A stretch of DNA of 64,000 nt from Lachnospiraceae bacterium (GTDB lineage Bacteria > Bacillota > Clostridia > Lachnospirales > Lachnospiraceae): contig JAETTM010000005.1 of NCBI GenBank assembly GCA_021769135.1, positions 1-64,000 of the forward strand, given 5' to 3'. Positions within the stretch are counted from its first letter, which is position 1. Each line of letters opens with the position of its first letter. Of this stretch, positions 17,790 to 26,468 are shown piece by piece. The notes below the pieces were generated by a model, which saw only the letters and a program-made list of their open reading frames with translations, was not told the DNA's origin and ran no database searches. The translations under genes and the position numbers were made by a program.

Positions 17790-19148
17790 ATGAAAAATGG
17801 GAAAAGCTTGTGGGCAGTTGTCTCATTTTGCTTATGCGCTATATTGTTTGCCTGCGGCTGCGCAGGAGACAATGCGGGGCAGCAGGAGGCGAGTGTAGAT
17901 TTAATGCAGCAATGGGAGGAAAAGGAAATGGGGTCGGAGCAGGAAAAGGGGAGGATGGAAGGAACGGATGGAGCCGGCGAGGGAGGACAGCAGCCGATGG
18001 AAGGGGAAGCGCCTACAGAAGCTTTTTGCATGGATACTACTGACTTTGCGATTTCCCTTTTGAAGGAAAATGTGAAAAGTAATGAGGGGAGCAATGTAAT
18101 GATATCGCCGGTGTCGGTACTGGCGGTCCTGTCCATGACAGCCAATGGGGCGCAGGGGGATACTCTTTCCCAGATGATGTCTGTAATTGGAAAAAATCAG
18201 GAGTTGGATGGCCTGAATGAAGATTTGAAAAAATGGATGGATGGGCTGACGGATACGGAAGCGGCCAGCTTGAAACTGGCCAATGCAATCTGGATGAATG
18301 AAGATGGGAAGCAGTTAAAAGTAGAGGATGACTTCCTGCGCAAAAATGCCCTCTACTATAATGCGGATATTTATAAAGCCCCTTTCAATGGGAATACGGT
18401 GGAAAGTATAAATGCCTGGACGGAAGAAAAGACGGATGGGAAGATAAAGAACCTATTGGACGGTATGGAGGAAGATGCGGTGATGTATCTGGTAAATACT
18501 GCCGTATTCGATGCCGATTGGAAATGGATTTATGAACCTTACCAAGTGAGCGACAGTTTCTTTACCAATGGGGAAGGGGTGCGGGAGAACGTGCCTTTTA
18601 TGTATTCCACGGAAAGAACCTATATAGAGGATGAAAATGTAACCGGCTTTATAAAACCTTATAAAGAAGGGTATCGGTTCGTGGCGCTGTTGCCAAAGGA
18701 AGGGATAAGCCCGGAAGAGTGCATTGGAAAAATGGATGGGGAATATTTCCGCCGCCTTCTGACTCAGGCCCAAACGGAAGTGATTGTGGAGACCGGCATG
18801 CCCAAGTTTCAGGCAGGCTATGAAGCGGAATTGGAGGGTATGCTGGCCGGGCTGGGAATGGAGAACGCATTTGACGTGAAAACGGCGCAGTTTCAGGGGA
18901 TAGGCACCAGCCCTGAGAAAAATATCTATATCAGCAGGATAATTCACAAGACCGACATTTCTGTGGGAGAACTGGGAACGGAAGCGGTAGCGGCAACCGT
19001 GGAGGAAGCGGTGGCAGCAGCGGCGGATGAGCCCGAAATAGAAATTTTCTATGTATATTTAAAGAGGCCGTTTGTTTATGCCATTGTGGAAGATGGGACG
19101 GATATCCCTGTGTTCATTGGGGTTTTGAATGAAGTGGGGGAGAAGTGA
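17790..19148 (+). CDS. serpin-family protease inhibitor with lipoprotein-like signal
   Basis: FAISLLKENVKSNEGSNVMISPVSVLAVLSMTANGAQGDTL; reactive-centre hinge ELGTEAVAATVEEAVAAAA; RPFVYAIVEDGTDIPVFIGVL; N-terminal CAILFACGCAG. Confidence 0.93.
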   Translation: MKNGKSLWAVVSFCLCAILFACGCAGDNAGQQEASVDLMQQWEEKEMGSEQEKGRMEGTDGAGEGGQQPMEGEAPTEAFCMDTTDFAISLLKENVKSNEGSNVMISPVSVLAVLSMTANGAQGDTLSQMMSVIGKNQELDGLNEDLKKWMDGLTDTEAASLKLANAIWMNEDGKQLKVEDDFLRKNALYYNADIYKAPFNGNTVESINAWTEEKTDGKIKNLLDGMEEDAVMYLVNTAVFDADWKWIYEPYQVSDSFFTNGEGVRENVPFMYSTERTYIEDENVTGFIKPYKEGYRFVALLPKEGISPEECIGKMDGEYFRRLLTQAQTEVIVETGMPKFQAGYEAELEGMLAGLGMENAFDVKTAQFQGIGTSPEKNIYISRIIHKTDISVGELGTEAVAATVEEAVAAAADEPEIEIFYVYLKRPFVYAIVEDGTDIPVFIGVLNEVGEK

Positions 19149-19205
19149 GAGATGGGGCGGAGGTGAAGCTTCATAGTAAGACAGGGTAAAGGAGGGGGAA
19201 CTATA

Positions 19206-20084
19206 ATGGCGATTTTTTTGCTTATTGTTATTGCATTTCTTGTTATTGCTATATATGTAGTACCGAAAAAGCGGTATGAAAAAACGGAATATTATCAGCA
19301 AACCCAAAATCCATATAGTAGTGTTCTATTTAATAAAGGACGGCTGGGGGAGTTCTACACGTATAAGTATCTAAAATCACTTGCCGGATACAAACGGTAC
19401 TTATTTAATTTGTATGTTCCGAAAAATAATGGAGAAACCACAGAATTAGATGTTGTCCTTCTGCATGAATCAGGTATATATATATTTGAATCCAAAAATT
19501 ATAGTGGATGGATTTTTGGAACAGAATCTCAACCATATTGGACCCAAACACTACCCACTGGGCGGGGAAAGTCACAGAAAAATCAATTTTACAATCCTAT
19601 TTTGCAGAACAAGGGGCATTTAAAATGGCTTCAAACATTCCTTTCTGACGATAATTTGCCGTTTTATTCTTATATTGTATTCAGTGATAGATGCGAATTG
19701 AAAAATATTACGTTATCCAGCGGAAAGCATTACGTTGTTAATCGCTATAACCTTTTTTCTGCGGTTCAACAGAATATTGCAAAAGCGGGAATACAATTAT
19801 CGGCAGAAAAAATCGATGAATTATTCGAAAAACTGTACCCGCTTACGCAGATAAACGAAGCGGAAAAAATAATACATATAAGAAATATCCAACAAAGAAC
19901 GCAAAACAATTTTGCGCAGAATATTTCTGCCGCTGCGGCAGCACCAAATGTAGAGAAAACCTTATGCCCTCGCTGCGGTGGACAGCTTGTTATGCGTATT
20001 GCGTCAAAAGGGGAACGTCAAGGGAAAAAATTTTTAGGATGTTCCAATTATCCAAGGTGTAGATACATTGAAAATTTACCGTAG
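19206..20084 (+). CDS. membrane-anchored NERD-domain protein with topoisomerase-type zinc ribbon
   Basis: N-terminal TM; KGRLGEFYTYKYLKSL...ELDVVLLHESGIYIFESKNYSGWIFG; C-terminal CPRCGGQLVMRIASKGERQGKKFLGCSNYPRCRY. Confidence 0.9.
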   Translation: MAIFLLIVIAFLVIAIYVVPKKRYEKTEYYQQTQNPYSSVLFNKGRLGEFYTYKYLKSLAGYKRYLFNLYVPKNNGETTELDVVLLHESGIYIFESKNYSGWIFGTESQPYWTQTLPTGRGKSQKNQFYNPILQNKGHLKWLQTFLSDDNLPFYSYIVFSDRCELKNITLSSGKHYVVNRYNLFSAVQQNIAKAGIQLSAEKIDELFEKLYPLTQINEAEKIIHIRNIQQRTQNNFAQNISAAAAAPNVEKTLCPRCGGQLVMRIASKGERQGKKFLGCSNYPRCRYIENLP

Positions 20085-20216
20085 CGGCCGCAAGACGCTT
20101 CAATAAAGAATAAGGACAAGAAAGTGCTATATAATAGATAAGTTATTGGTAGAAAAGAGCAAAAAACAGTCCTATAATATATATAAATCAAGCATGAAAA
20201 GGAGGAAGCGGAAGCG

Positions 20217-20834
20217 GTGAAGATTCAATCAGTTAATGACGATTCTTTTAAAGCGTATGGCCGGGTATTCCCTGGATTTGACGCAGCCAGTCTGGTAGAA
20301 GCCATGCAGGAAACGGAAGCGCCGGCGGATGAGGTAGTATATTACCCTTCCATTGAAAAGCTGGAGAAGCTGCCGGTGGCAAAGGATGTGAAAAACAGCT
20401 TTTTTGGGGAATTGGATATGCAGATGGGATACTGCAACGGAACGAACAACAAGCTAAATGCGGTGGAGTACCACCGGTGTTCGGAATTTGGCGTTGCGGC
20501 GTCCGACTTAATTTTGCTGTTAGGAAAACAGCAGGATGTGGGGGAAGATTTTACTTATGATTCTTCCCTGATAGAGGCCTTTTTGGTGCCTAAGGGAACG
20601 GTTTATGAAATGTATGCAACAACACTCCACTATGCGCCATGCAGTGTGGATGGCAAACCTTTCCGCAACGTGGTCATCCTTCCGAAAGGAACAAACGTGG
20701 ACCTTACGGAGGAAAGAGGAACCCAGCCGGAGGCTAAGCTGCTGACTGCCAAAAACAAATGGCTGATTGCCCACGAAGAAGCCGGAATCGCCGGTGCCTT
20801 CATCGGCATCAAAGGCGAAAACATAACTATTTAA
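20217..20834 (+). CDS. DUF4867 family protein
   Basis: 205 aa, cupin-like, directly upstream of a FucI-like gene; GTG start with ggagg upstream. Confidence 0.75.
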   Translation: MKIQSVNDDSFKAYGRVFPGFDAASLVEAMQETEAPADEVVYYPSIEKLEKLPVAKDVKNSFFGELDMQMGYCNGTNNKLNAVEYHRCSEFGVAASDLILLLGKQQDVGEDFTYDSSLIEAFLVPKGTVYEMYATTLHYAPCSVDGKPFRNVVILPKGTNVDLTEERGTQPEAKLLTAKNKWLIAHEEAGIAGAFIGIKGENITI

Positions 20835-20854
20835 AATTTGAAACTTATGGAACT

Positions 20855-21110
20855 GGAAACTTGCGGAACTGGAAACAGCAAGTTTCCGAACAATGCCCAA
20901 GAGATAATATCTCTGAGAATTTTATGGCTGCGAAGCAGACGGGAAATTGCTCCGCGATAAGGGGTATTGGAAGAGAACTTGCGGAACTAAAAACAGCAAG
21001 TTTCCGGACAGTGCCCCCAGAGGATTTTATGGCTGCGAAGCAGACATGAAATTCTCTGCGAGAAAGGGCACTGGAAGGGAACTTGCGGAACTAAAATAGG
21101 AGGAAAAAAT
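20855..21110 (+). repeat. 2.x-copy tandem direct repeat (periods about 118 and 104 bp) ending in the RBS repeat
   Basis: acttgcggaact at 20859, 20977 and 21081; shared ttttatggctgcgaagcagac and acagcaagtttccg blocks. Confidence 0.8.
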
Positions 21111-22598
21111 ATGTTTGAGAATTTACCCAAAGTAAAGGTTGGCATTGTGGCGGTAAGCCGTGATTGTTTCCCGGAGAGCCTCTCCGTGAACAGAAGGAAA
21201 GCTCTGGTAAAAGCCTATGAAGACAAATTTGGCAAAGATGACATTTACGAGTGCCCTATCTGTATCGTAGAAAGCGAAATACATATGGTACAGGCATTGG
21301 AGGATGTGAAGAAGGCAGGGTGCAATGCCATCGTTGTTTACCTGGGCAACTTCGGGCCGGAAATTTCCGAAACTTTGCTGGCTAAGCATTTTGACGGCCC
21401 GGCTATGTTCGTGGCTGCAGCGGAGGAAAGCGGAGATAACCTGGTAGGAGGCAGGGGAGATGCTTACTGCGGTATGCTGAATGCAAGCTATAACTTAAAG
21501 CTGCGCAATATCAAAGCTTATATCCCGGAATATCCGGTAGGAACGGCAGAGGAATGCGCGGATATGATTCATGAATTCCTTCCGATAGCGAGAGGGATTA
21601 TCGGTTTGTCCGACTTAAAGATTATTTCTTTCGGGCCCAGGCCGCTTAACTTCCTGGCATGCAATGCGCCCATTAAGCAGCTGTACAACTTAGGGGTGGA
21701 AATCGAAGAAAATTCGGAACTGGATTTGTTCGAAGCATTCCATAAACATGACAACGATTCCCGGATTCCCGATGTAGTAAAGGATATGGAAGCGGAATTG
21801 GGAGAAGGCAATATGAAGCCGGAAATCCTGCCCAAACTGGCCCAGTATGAATTGACCCTTCTGGATTGGATTGAAGAGCATAGAGGATATAGAAAATATG
21901 TGGCTATCGCCGGAAAATGCTGGCCCGCTTTCCAGACCCAGTTTGGATTCGTGCCCTGCTATGTGAACAGCCGTCTGACAGGAATGGGAATCCCGGTATC
22001 CTGCGAAGTGGATATTTATGGGGCTCTCAGCGAGTTTATCGGCGCATGCGTCAGCCAGGATGCGGTTACTTTGTTGGATATCAACAACTCCGTGCCTGCC
22101 GACATGTATGAAGAGAGCATCAAAGATAAATTCAATTATACGCACAAAGATACGTTCATGGGCTTCCATTGTGGGAATACATGCTCCAGGAAGCTGTCAT
22201 CCTGCTCCATGAAATATCAGATGATTATGGCAAGGAACCTTCCGGAAGAAGTAACCCAGGGAACGCTGGAAGGCGATATTATGCCGGGTGACATTACATT
22301 CTACCGCCTCCAGAGTACAGCGGACAACAAGCTGCGCGCTTACATCGCCCATGGCGAGGTTCTCCCTGTGGCTACGAAATCCTTTGGCGGAGTAGGCGTA
22401 TTTGCCATTCCGGAGATGGGGCGTTTCTACCGTCACGTATTGATTGAAGGTAATTACCCTCATCACGGTGCGGTAGCTTTCGGCCATTTCGGCAAGCCGC
22501 TGTATGAAATTTTCAAATACATCGGCGTTCCGGTAGAGGAAATCGGATATAATCAGCCCAAGGGAGTAAGATATCCTACAGAAAACCCGTTTGCCTAA
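21111..22598 (+). CDS. L-fucose isomerase-like sugar isomerase
   Basis: 495-aa FucI/AraA-like fold protein: EGDIMPGDITFYRLQST, EGNYPHHGAVAFGHFGKPLYE. Confidence 0.8.
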   Translation: MFENLPKVKVGIVAVSRDCFPESLSVNRRKALVKAYEDKFGKDDIYECPICIVESEIHMVQALEDVKKAGCNAIVVYLGNFGPEISETLLAKHFDGPAMFVAAAEESGDNLVGGRGDAYCGMLNASYNLKLRNIKAYIPEYPVGTAEECADMIHEFLPIARGIIGLSDLKIISFGPRPLNFLACNAPIKQLYNLGVEIEENSELDLFEAFHKHDNDSRIPDVVKDMEAELGEGNMKPEILPKLAQYELTLLDWIEEHRGYRKYVAIAGKCWPAFQTQFGFVPCYVNSRLTGMGIPVSCEVDIYGALSEFIGACVSQDAVTLLDINNSVPADMYEESIKDKFNYTHKDTFMGFHCGNTCSRKLSSCSMKYQMIMARNLPEEVTQGTLEGDIMPGDITFYRLQSTADNKLRAYIAHGEVLPVATKSFGGVGVFAIPEMGRFYRHVLIEGNYPHHGAVAFGHFGKPLYEIFKYIGVPVEEIGYNQPKGVRYPTENPFA

Positions 22599-22628
22599 AC
22601 GGCGGTATATGAGTGATTGAGCAAGCGT

Positions 22629-22654
22629 GTGCTGCCCCGGCATAGGGGCAGCAC
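22629..22654. terminator. strong GC hairpin (GTGCTGCCCC-ggcata-GGGGCAGCAC)
   Basis: perfect 10-bp stem after the isomerase gene; no immediate T-tract; a second hairpin with T-tract follows at 22692-22714. Confidence 0.6.
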
Positions 22655-22691
22655 ATTGCTTCTTGATGGCAATGAGCCAAGTGCCGTGCCC

Positions 22692-22714
22692 CCCCAATTT
22701 TGGCTGGGGTTTTT
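22692..22714 (+). terminator. weak intrinsic terminator
   Basis: CCCCA...TGGGG followed by TTTTT. Confidence 0.5.
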
Positions 22715-22746
22715 CATTATAAACAAAAGGAAGGAAAGATAAGGTC

Positions 22747-24213
22747 ATGTTATATATTGGTGTGGATTTAGGAACTTCAGCGGTTAAACTTCTGCTTATG
22801 GCTGCTGACGGTAAAATTGAGAATATTGTATCGAAGGAATATCCCCTCTTTTTCCCTCATCCGGGCTGGTCGCAGCAGAACCCGGAGGATTGGTGGAAAG
22901 CGGTGGTAGAAGGATTGAAGGAACTGACGGCAGGATGCGATAAAGAGCAGATTGCGGGCATCAGCTTCGGCGGTCAGATGCACGGACTGGTTATCCTGGA
23001 TGAAAACGATCAGGTAATACGCCCGGCCATTCTTTGGAATGACGGAAGGACTACTAAAGAAACGGATTACCTGAATCAGGTTATCGGCAAAGATAAATTA
23101 TCCAAGTATACGGCGAACATCGCATTTGCCGGCTTTACGGCGCCGAAAATACTCTGGGTGAAAGAAAATGAACCGGAAAACTTTGCAAGGATAAAGAAAA
23201 TCATGCTTCCCAAGGATTACATTGCATACAAGCTGTCCGGCATATTCTGCACAGATGTATCCGACGCTTCCGGCATGCTTCTGTTCGATGTGGAGCATAA
23301 GTGCTGGTCCAAGGAGATGATGGAAATATGCGGGGTGAGCGAGGAACAGCTTGCGGGCATATATGAAAGCGCGGATGTGGTAGGCACTCTGAAACCGGAA
23401 GTGGCTAAAGAACTGGGTCTTCCGGAGAGCGTAAAGGTAATTGCCGGCGCAGGGGATAACGCGGCGGCGGCTGTGGGAACCGGTACGGTAGGGGATGGGA
23501 TGTGCAACATTTCCCTGGGAACTTCGGGCACGATTTTTATTTCCAGCGACAAGTTCGGCGTGGACAAGAATAATGCCCTTCATGCCTTTGCCCATGCGGA
23601 CGGCCATTATCATCTGATGGGGTGCATGCTCAGCGCGGCATCTTGCAACAAATGGTGGATGGATGATATCATTGGTACGGAAGAATACGGGAAAGAACAG
23701 GCGGCTATTCAGAAATTAGGGGAAAATAACGTATATTTCCTGCCTTATCTGATGGGCGAACGCTCTCCGTTAAATGACCCCCTGGCCAGGGGAACGTTCA
23801 TCGGCCTGACTATGGATACCACCAGGGCGGATATGACGCAGGCGGTTTTGGAAGGGGTGGCCTTTGCCATCAGGGATTCCTTTGAAGTGGCTAAATCCCT
23901 CGGGATTAAAATCGAACGTTCCAAGATATGCGGCGGCGGTGCCAAGAGCCCTCTTTGGAAGAAAATCATTGCTAATGTGCTGAACATTAAAATCGACAGC
24001 ATCGAGAGCGAAGAAGGCCCCGGATACGGCGGTGCTATGCTGGCGGCGGTGGGCTGCGGGGAATATAGCTCTGTGGAAGAAGCTGCCTGCAAACTGGTAA
24101 AGATTGTAGATACGGTGGAGCCGGAACCGGAATTGGCGGCTAAGTATGAAGAAAAGTATCGGAAGTTCGCGAAGATTTACCCCGCAGTGAAAGAACTGTT
24201 CCCGCAAATCTAA
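22747..24213 (+). CDS. xylulokinase-like FGGY carbohydrate kinase
   Basis: YIGVDLGTSAVKLLLM; GGQMHGLVILD; GERSPLNDPLARGTFIGLT; ICGGGAKSPLWKKI. Confidence 0.9.
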   Translation: MLYIGVDLGTSAVKLLLMAADGKIENIVSKEYPLFFPHPGWSQQNPEDWWKAVVEGLKELTAGCDKEQIAGISFGGQMHGLVILDENDQVIRPAILWNDGRTTKETDYLNQVIGKDKLSKYTANIAFAGFTAPKILWVKENEPENFARIKKIMLPKDYIAYKLSGIFCTDVSDASGMLLFDVEHKCWSKEMMEICGVSEEQLAGIYESADVVGTLKPEVAKELGLPESVKVIAGAGDNAAAAVGTGTVGDGMCNISLGTSGTIFISSDKFGVDKNNALHAFAHADGHYHLMGCMLSAASCNKWWMDDIIGTEEYGKEQAAIQKLGENNVYFLPYLMGERSPLNDPLARGTFIGLTMDTTRADMTQAVLEGVAFAIRDSFEVAKSLGIKIERSKICGGGAKSPLWKKIIANVLNIKIDSIESEEGPGYGGAMLAAVGCGEYSSVEEAACKLVKIVDTVEPEPELAAKYEEKYRKFAKIYPAVKELFPQI

Positions 24214-24255
24214 CAACAAGCCCCCGAACAGCGCTGCAAAAGAAGTGGGAAAAGG

Positions 24256-24287
24256 GTCACAGTTCAGCCGAAAGGCTGAACTGTGAC
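24256..24287. mobile_element. palindromic miniature element, copy C (32 bp) with exact 8-bp flanking repeat GGAAAAGG
   Basis: GTCACAGTTCAGCC-GAAA-GGCTGAACTGTGAC; GGAAAAGG at 24248-24255 and 24288-24295. Confidence 0.85.
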
Positions 24288-24296
24288 GGAAAAGGT

Positions 24297-24337
24297 GCTG
24301 GAAGGGTGCTTGCGGAACTGGAATAGGAGGAAACGAT
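24297..24337 (+). repeat. RBS-carrying intergenic repeat, copy 3
   Basis: gctggaagggtgcttgcggaactggaataggaggaaacgat directly before ATG 24338. Confidence 0.75.
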
Positions 24338-25378
24338 ATGCCGAGAATTATGACCATGGGAGAACTGCTTTGTGAGATTATGCGGCCGGGCGAAGATATG
24401 GAACTGTTTGAGACAGGAGATTTCAAAGGCCCGTACCCCAGTGGAGCTCCGGGAATATTTATCAGCACAGCGGCGCGGTTGGGCTGCTCTTCCGGCATTA
24501 TCGCGGGAGTAGGGAAGGACGATTTCGGCAAAAATATTATAGACAGGCTTCACAAAGACGGAGTGGACTGCCGTTGGATAATGGAAAGCGGGAAAGGTTC
24601 TACCGGGGTTGCCTTTGTGATGTATTATGGCAATGGGGAGCGGAAATTCATTTTTCATATGGACAATACCCCGGCTGTCTGGCCGAAAGCGCCGGGAAGC
24701 CTGGACGGGATGGAGGATACGGAATATTTTCATATCATGGGCTGTTCGCTGATGGCTTCCGTGGAATTCGGGCAGGAGATTCTAAAGGCCATGGGCATGT
24801 TTTCCCAAAAAGGGGCGAAAATCAGTTTTGACCCCAATGTGAGGCCGGAACTGCTGCGTGAGCCAAAAGCCTTTGACATGGTGCGTGAGGCATTTGAAGG
24901 CTGCAATATTTTTATGCCGGGCGTACAGGAGCTTAAGATGCTGACAGGGAAAGGCAAAAGTAAAGGCGGAGCGTCTGGCAGCCCTGATGGCGGAATAGGA
25001 ATGGCTGGAAAAGAAGGCATAGAAAAGGAAGATATTGCCGAGGCGGTAGAAATTGCTTTTGAAAATAAGAACCTGGAAATTCTGGTTTTGAAAAATGGCT
25101 CTAAAGGCTCTTCGGTTTATACAAGAAAGGGCCTTGAAGTGGAAATGGGCGTTTATCCGGTAAAACAACTGGACGCTACCGGGGCAGGAGACAGCTTTGA
25201 CGCCGCCTTTATCTGCGGGCTGGCCCAGGGTAAGAGCCTGAAGGAGGCGGCACAAATGGGGGCGGCGGCAGGGGCTTTGAATGCTGCGGCCTTCGGCCCT
25301 ATGGAAGGGGTTATTACCCCTCAAAATATAGAGAAAATGATAGGGGAAAATAAGTTTATGCCCGCACAGAATCCATAA
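24338..25378 (+). CDS. PfkB-family sugar kinase
   Basis: MPRIMTMGELLCEIMRPGED; DATGAGDSFDAAFICGLAQG. Confidence 0.9.
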   Translation: MPRIMTMGELLCEIMRPGEDMELFETGDFKGPYPSGAPGIFISTAARLGCSSGIIAGVGKDDFGKNIIDRLHKDGVDCRWIMESGKGSTGVAFVMYYGNGERKFIFHMDNTPAVWPKAPGSLDGMEDTEYFHIMGCSLMASVEFGQEILKAMGMFSQKGAKISFDPNVRPELLREPKAFDMVREAFEGCNIFMPGVQELKMLTGKGKSKGGASGSPDGGIGMAGKEGIEKEDIAEAVEIAFENKNLEILVLKNGSKGSSVYTRKGLEVEMGVYPVKQLDATGAGDSFDAAFICGLAQGKSLKEAAQMGAAAGALNAAAFGPMEGVITPQNIEKMIGENKFMPAQNP

Positions 25379-25447
25379 ACAGAGCCGGGCTTGAAACAGG
25401 TTTTGATGCAAAAACAGCGCAGAAACAGCGCGGAAATGAGGCGGAAT

Positions 25448-26296
25448 ATGTCATTTGTAACATCCAGGAAAATGCTTTTGGATGCCCAAAAGGGAGGTTA
25501 TGCGGTCGGCGCATTTAATATTGAAAATATGGAAATGGTCGTGGCTGTGATTGAGGCGGCGGAAGAAATGAGGGCGCCCCTGATGCTTCAGACAACGCCG
25601 TCCACCGTAAAATATGCCGGATTGGATTTATATCTGGCGAATGTAAAGACGGCTGCAGAACGCGCCAGTGTTCCGGTATGCCTGCATTTGGACCATGGAG
25701 ATAGTTTTGACCTGGCCATGCGCGCCCTGCGTACCGGATACAGCTCTATTATGATTGACGGCTCCCACGGCGTATTTGAAGAAAATATAGCGGTGACCAA
25801 AGCGGTGGCGGATGCCTGCCGTCCTTCGGGAATCCCGGTAGAGGCGGAATTGGGAAAAGTAGGCGGCAAAGAGGATGATTTGGACGGGGGCAGCGGCGGA
25901 TATACGGACCCGGAGGAAGCGAGGGAGTTTGTGGAACGTACAGGCGTGGGCTCCCTGGCTGTGGCCATCGGAACAGCCCATGGCGTTTATAAAGGAGAGC
26001 CTAAGCTGGATTTGGAGCGCCTGGAAGAAATACGTAAAGTGGTTACTATCCCCCTGGTGCTTCACGGAGCCAGTGGCCTTTCCAGGGAAGCGGTGGAAGA
26101 GAGCATTAAAAGGGGCATTTGCAAGGTGAATTTTGCTACGGAACTCCGCATTGCCTATACAGATGGGGTAAAACAGTTCCTGGCGGAGAATCCGGATGCC
26201 TTCGACCCGAAGAAATACGGGAAAGCTGCCATGGAACATGTGAAAGAAACCGTAAAGCAGCGCATTGAGATGTGCGGATGCAACGGAAAAGCATGA
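25448..26296 (+). CDS. class II ketose-bisphosphate aldolase (GatY/KbaY/Fba-like)
   Basis: MSFVTSRKMLLDAQKGGYAVGAFNIENMEM; CLHLDHGDSFDLAMRALRTGYSSIMIDGSH; VLHGASGL. Confidence 0.9.
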   Translation: MSFVTSRKMLLDAQKGGYAVGAFNIENMEMVVAVIEAAEEMRAPLMLQTTPSTVKYAGLDLYLANVKTAAERASVPVCLHLDHGDSFDLAMRALRTGYSSIMIDGSHGVFEENIAVTKAVADACRPSGIPVEAELGKVGGKEDDLDGGSGGYTDPEEAREFVERTGVGSLAVAIGTAHGVYKGEPKLDLERLEEIRKVVTIPLVLHGASGLSREAVEESIKRGICKVNFATELRIAYTDGVKQFLAENPDAFDPKKYGKAAMEHVKETVKQRIEMCGCNGKA

Positions 26297-26313
26297 GGCA
26301 AAGAAGGGCAGAT

Positions 26314-26457
26314 GTAACAGTTTAGTCCAGGGCTTTGCACTTGCTGCAAAGTCCGTGCGAATATGTAGATGTGACAAGGAATCCGGCCCTTTTGCCGTAG
26401 GCAAAACTCGAAATGGCCGGATTCCGTAACAGGGAAGCCGGAAGGCTGAACTGTTAC
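26314..26457. mobile_element. composite palindromic miniature element, copy D (144 bp), 7/8 flanking repeat GGGCAGAT/GGGCAGAC
   Basis: starts GTAACAGTTTAG, ends GGCTGAACTGTTAC; three internal hairpins. Confidence 0.7.
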
Positions 26458-26468
26458 GGGCAGACAGT

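Noticed and set aside
20759-21049. 96-aa ORF MADCPRRSRN...FMAAKQT...FMAAKQT
   Set aside because: Begins inside DUF4867 in another frame and its apparent protein repeat is only the translation of the intergenic DNA tandem repeat.
24256-24287. Interpretation of the GTAAC...GTTAC palindromes as simple terminators
   Set aside because: No T-tract follows, copies occur inside operons, and exact 8-bp flanking duplications fit transposition better.
25448-26296. Class II aldolase as IolJ for the inositol pathway
   Set aside because: Far from the iol operon and flanked by a PfkB kinase and GatZ-like subunit; tagatose-type role is more likely, though not excluded.
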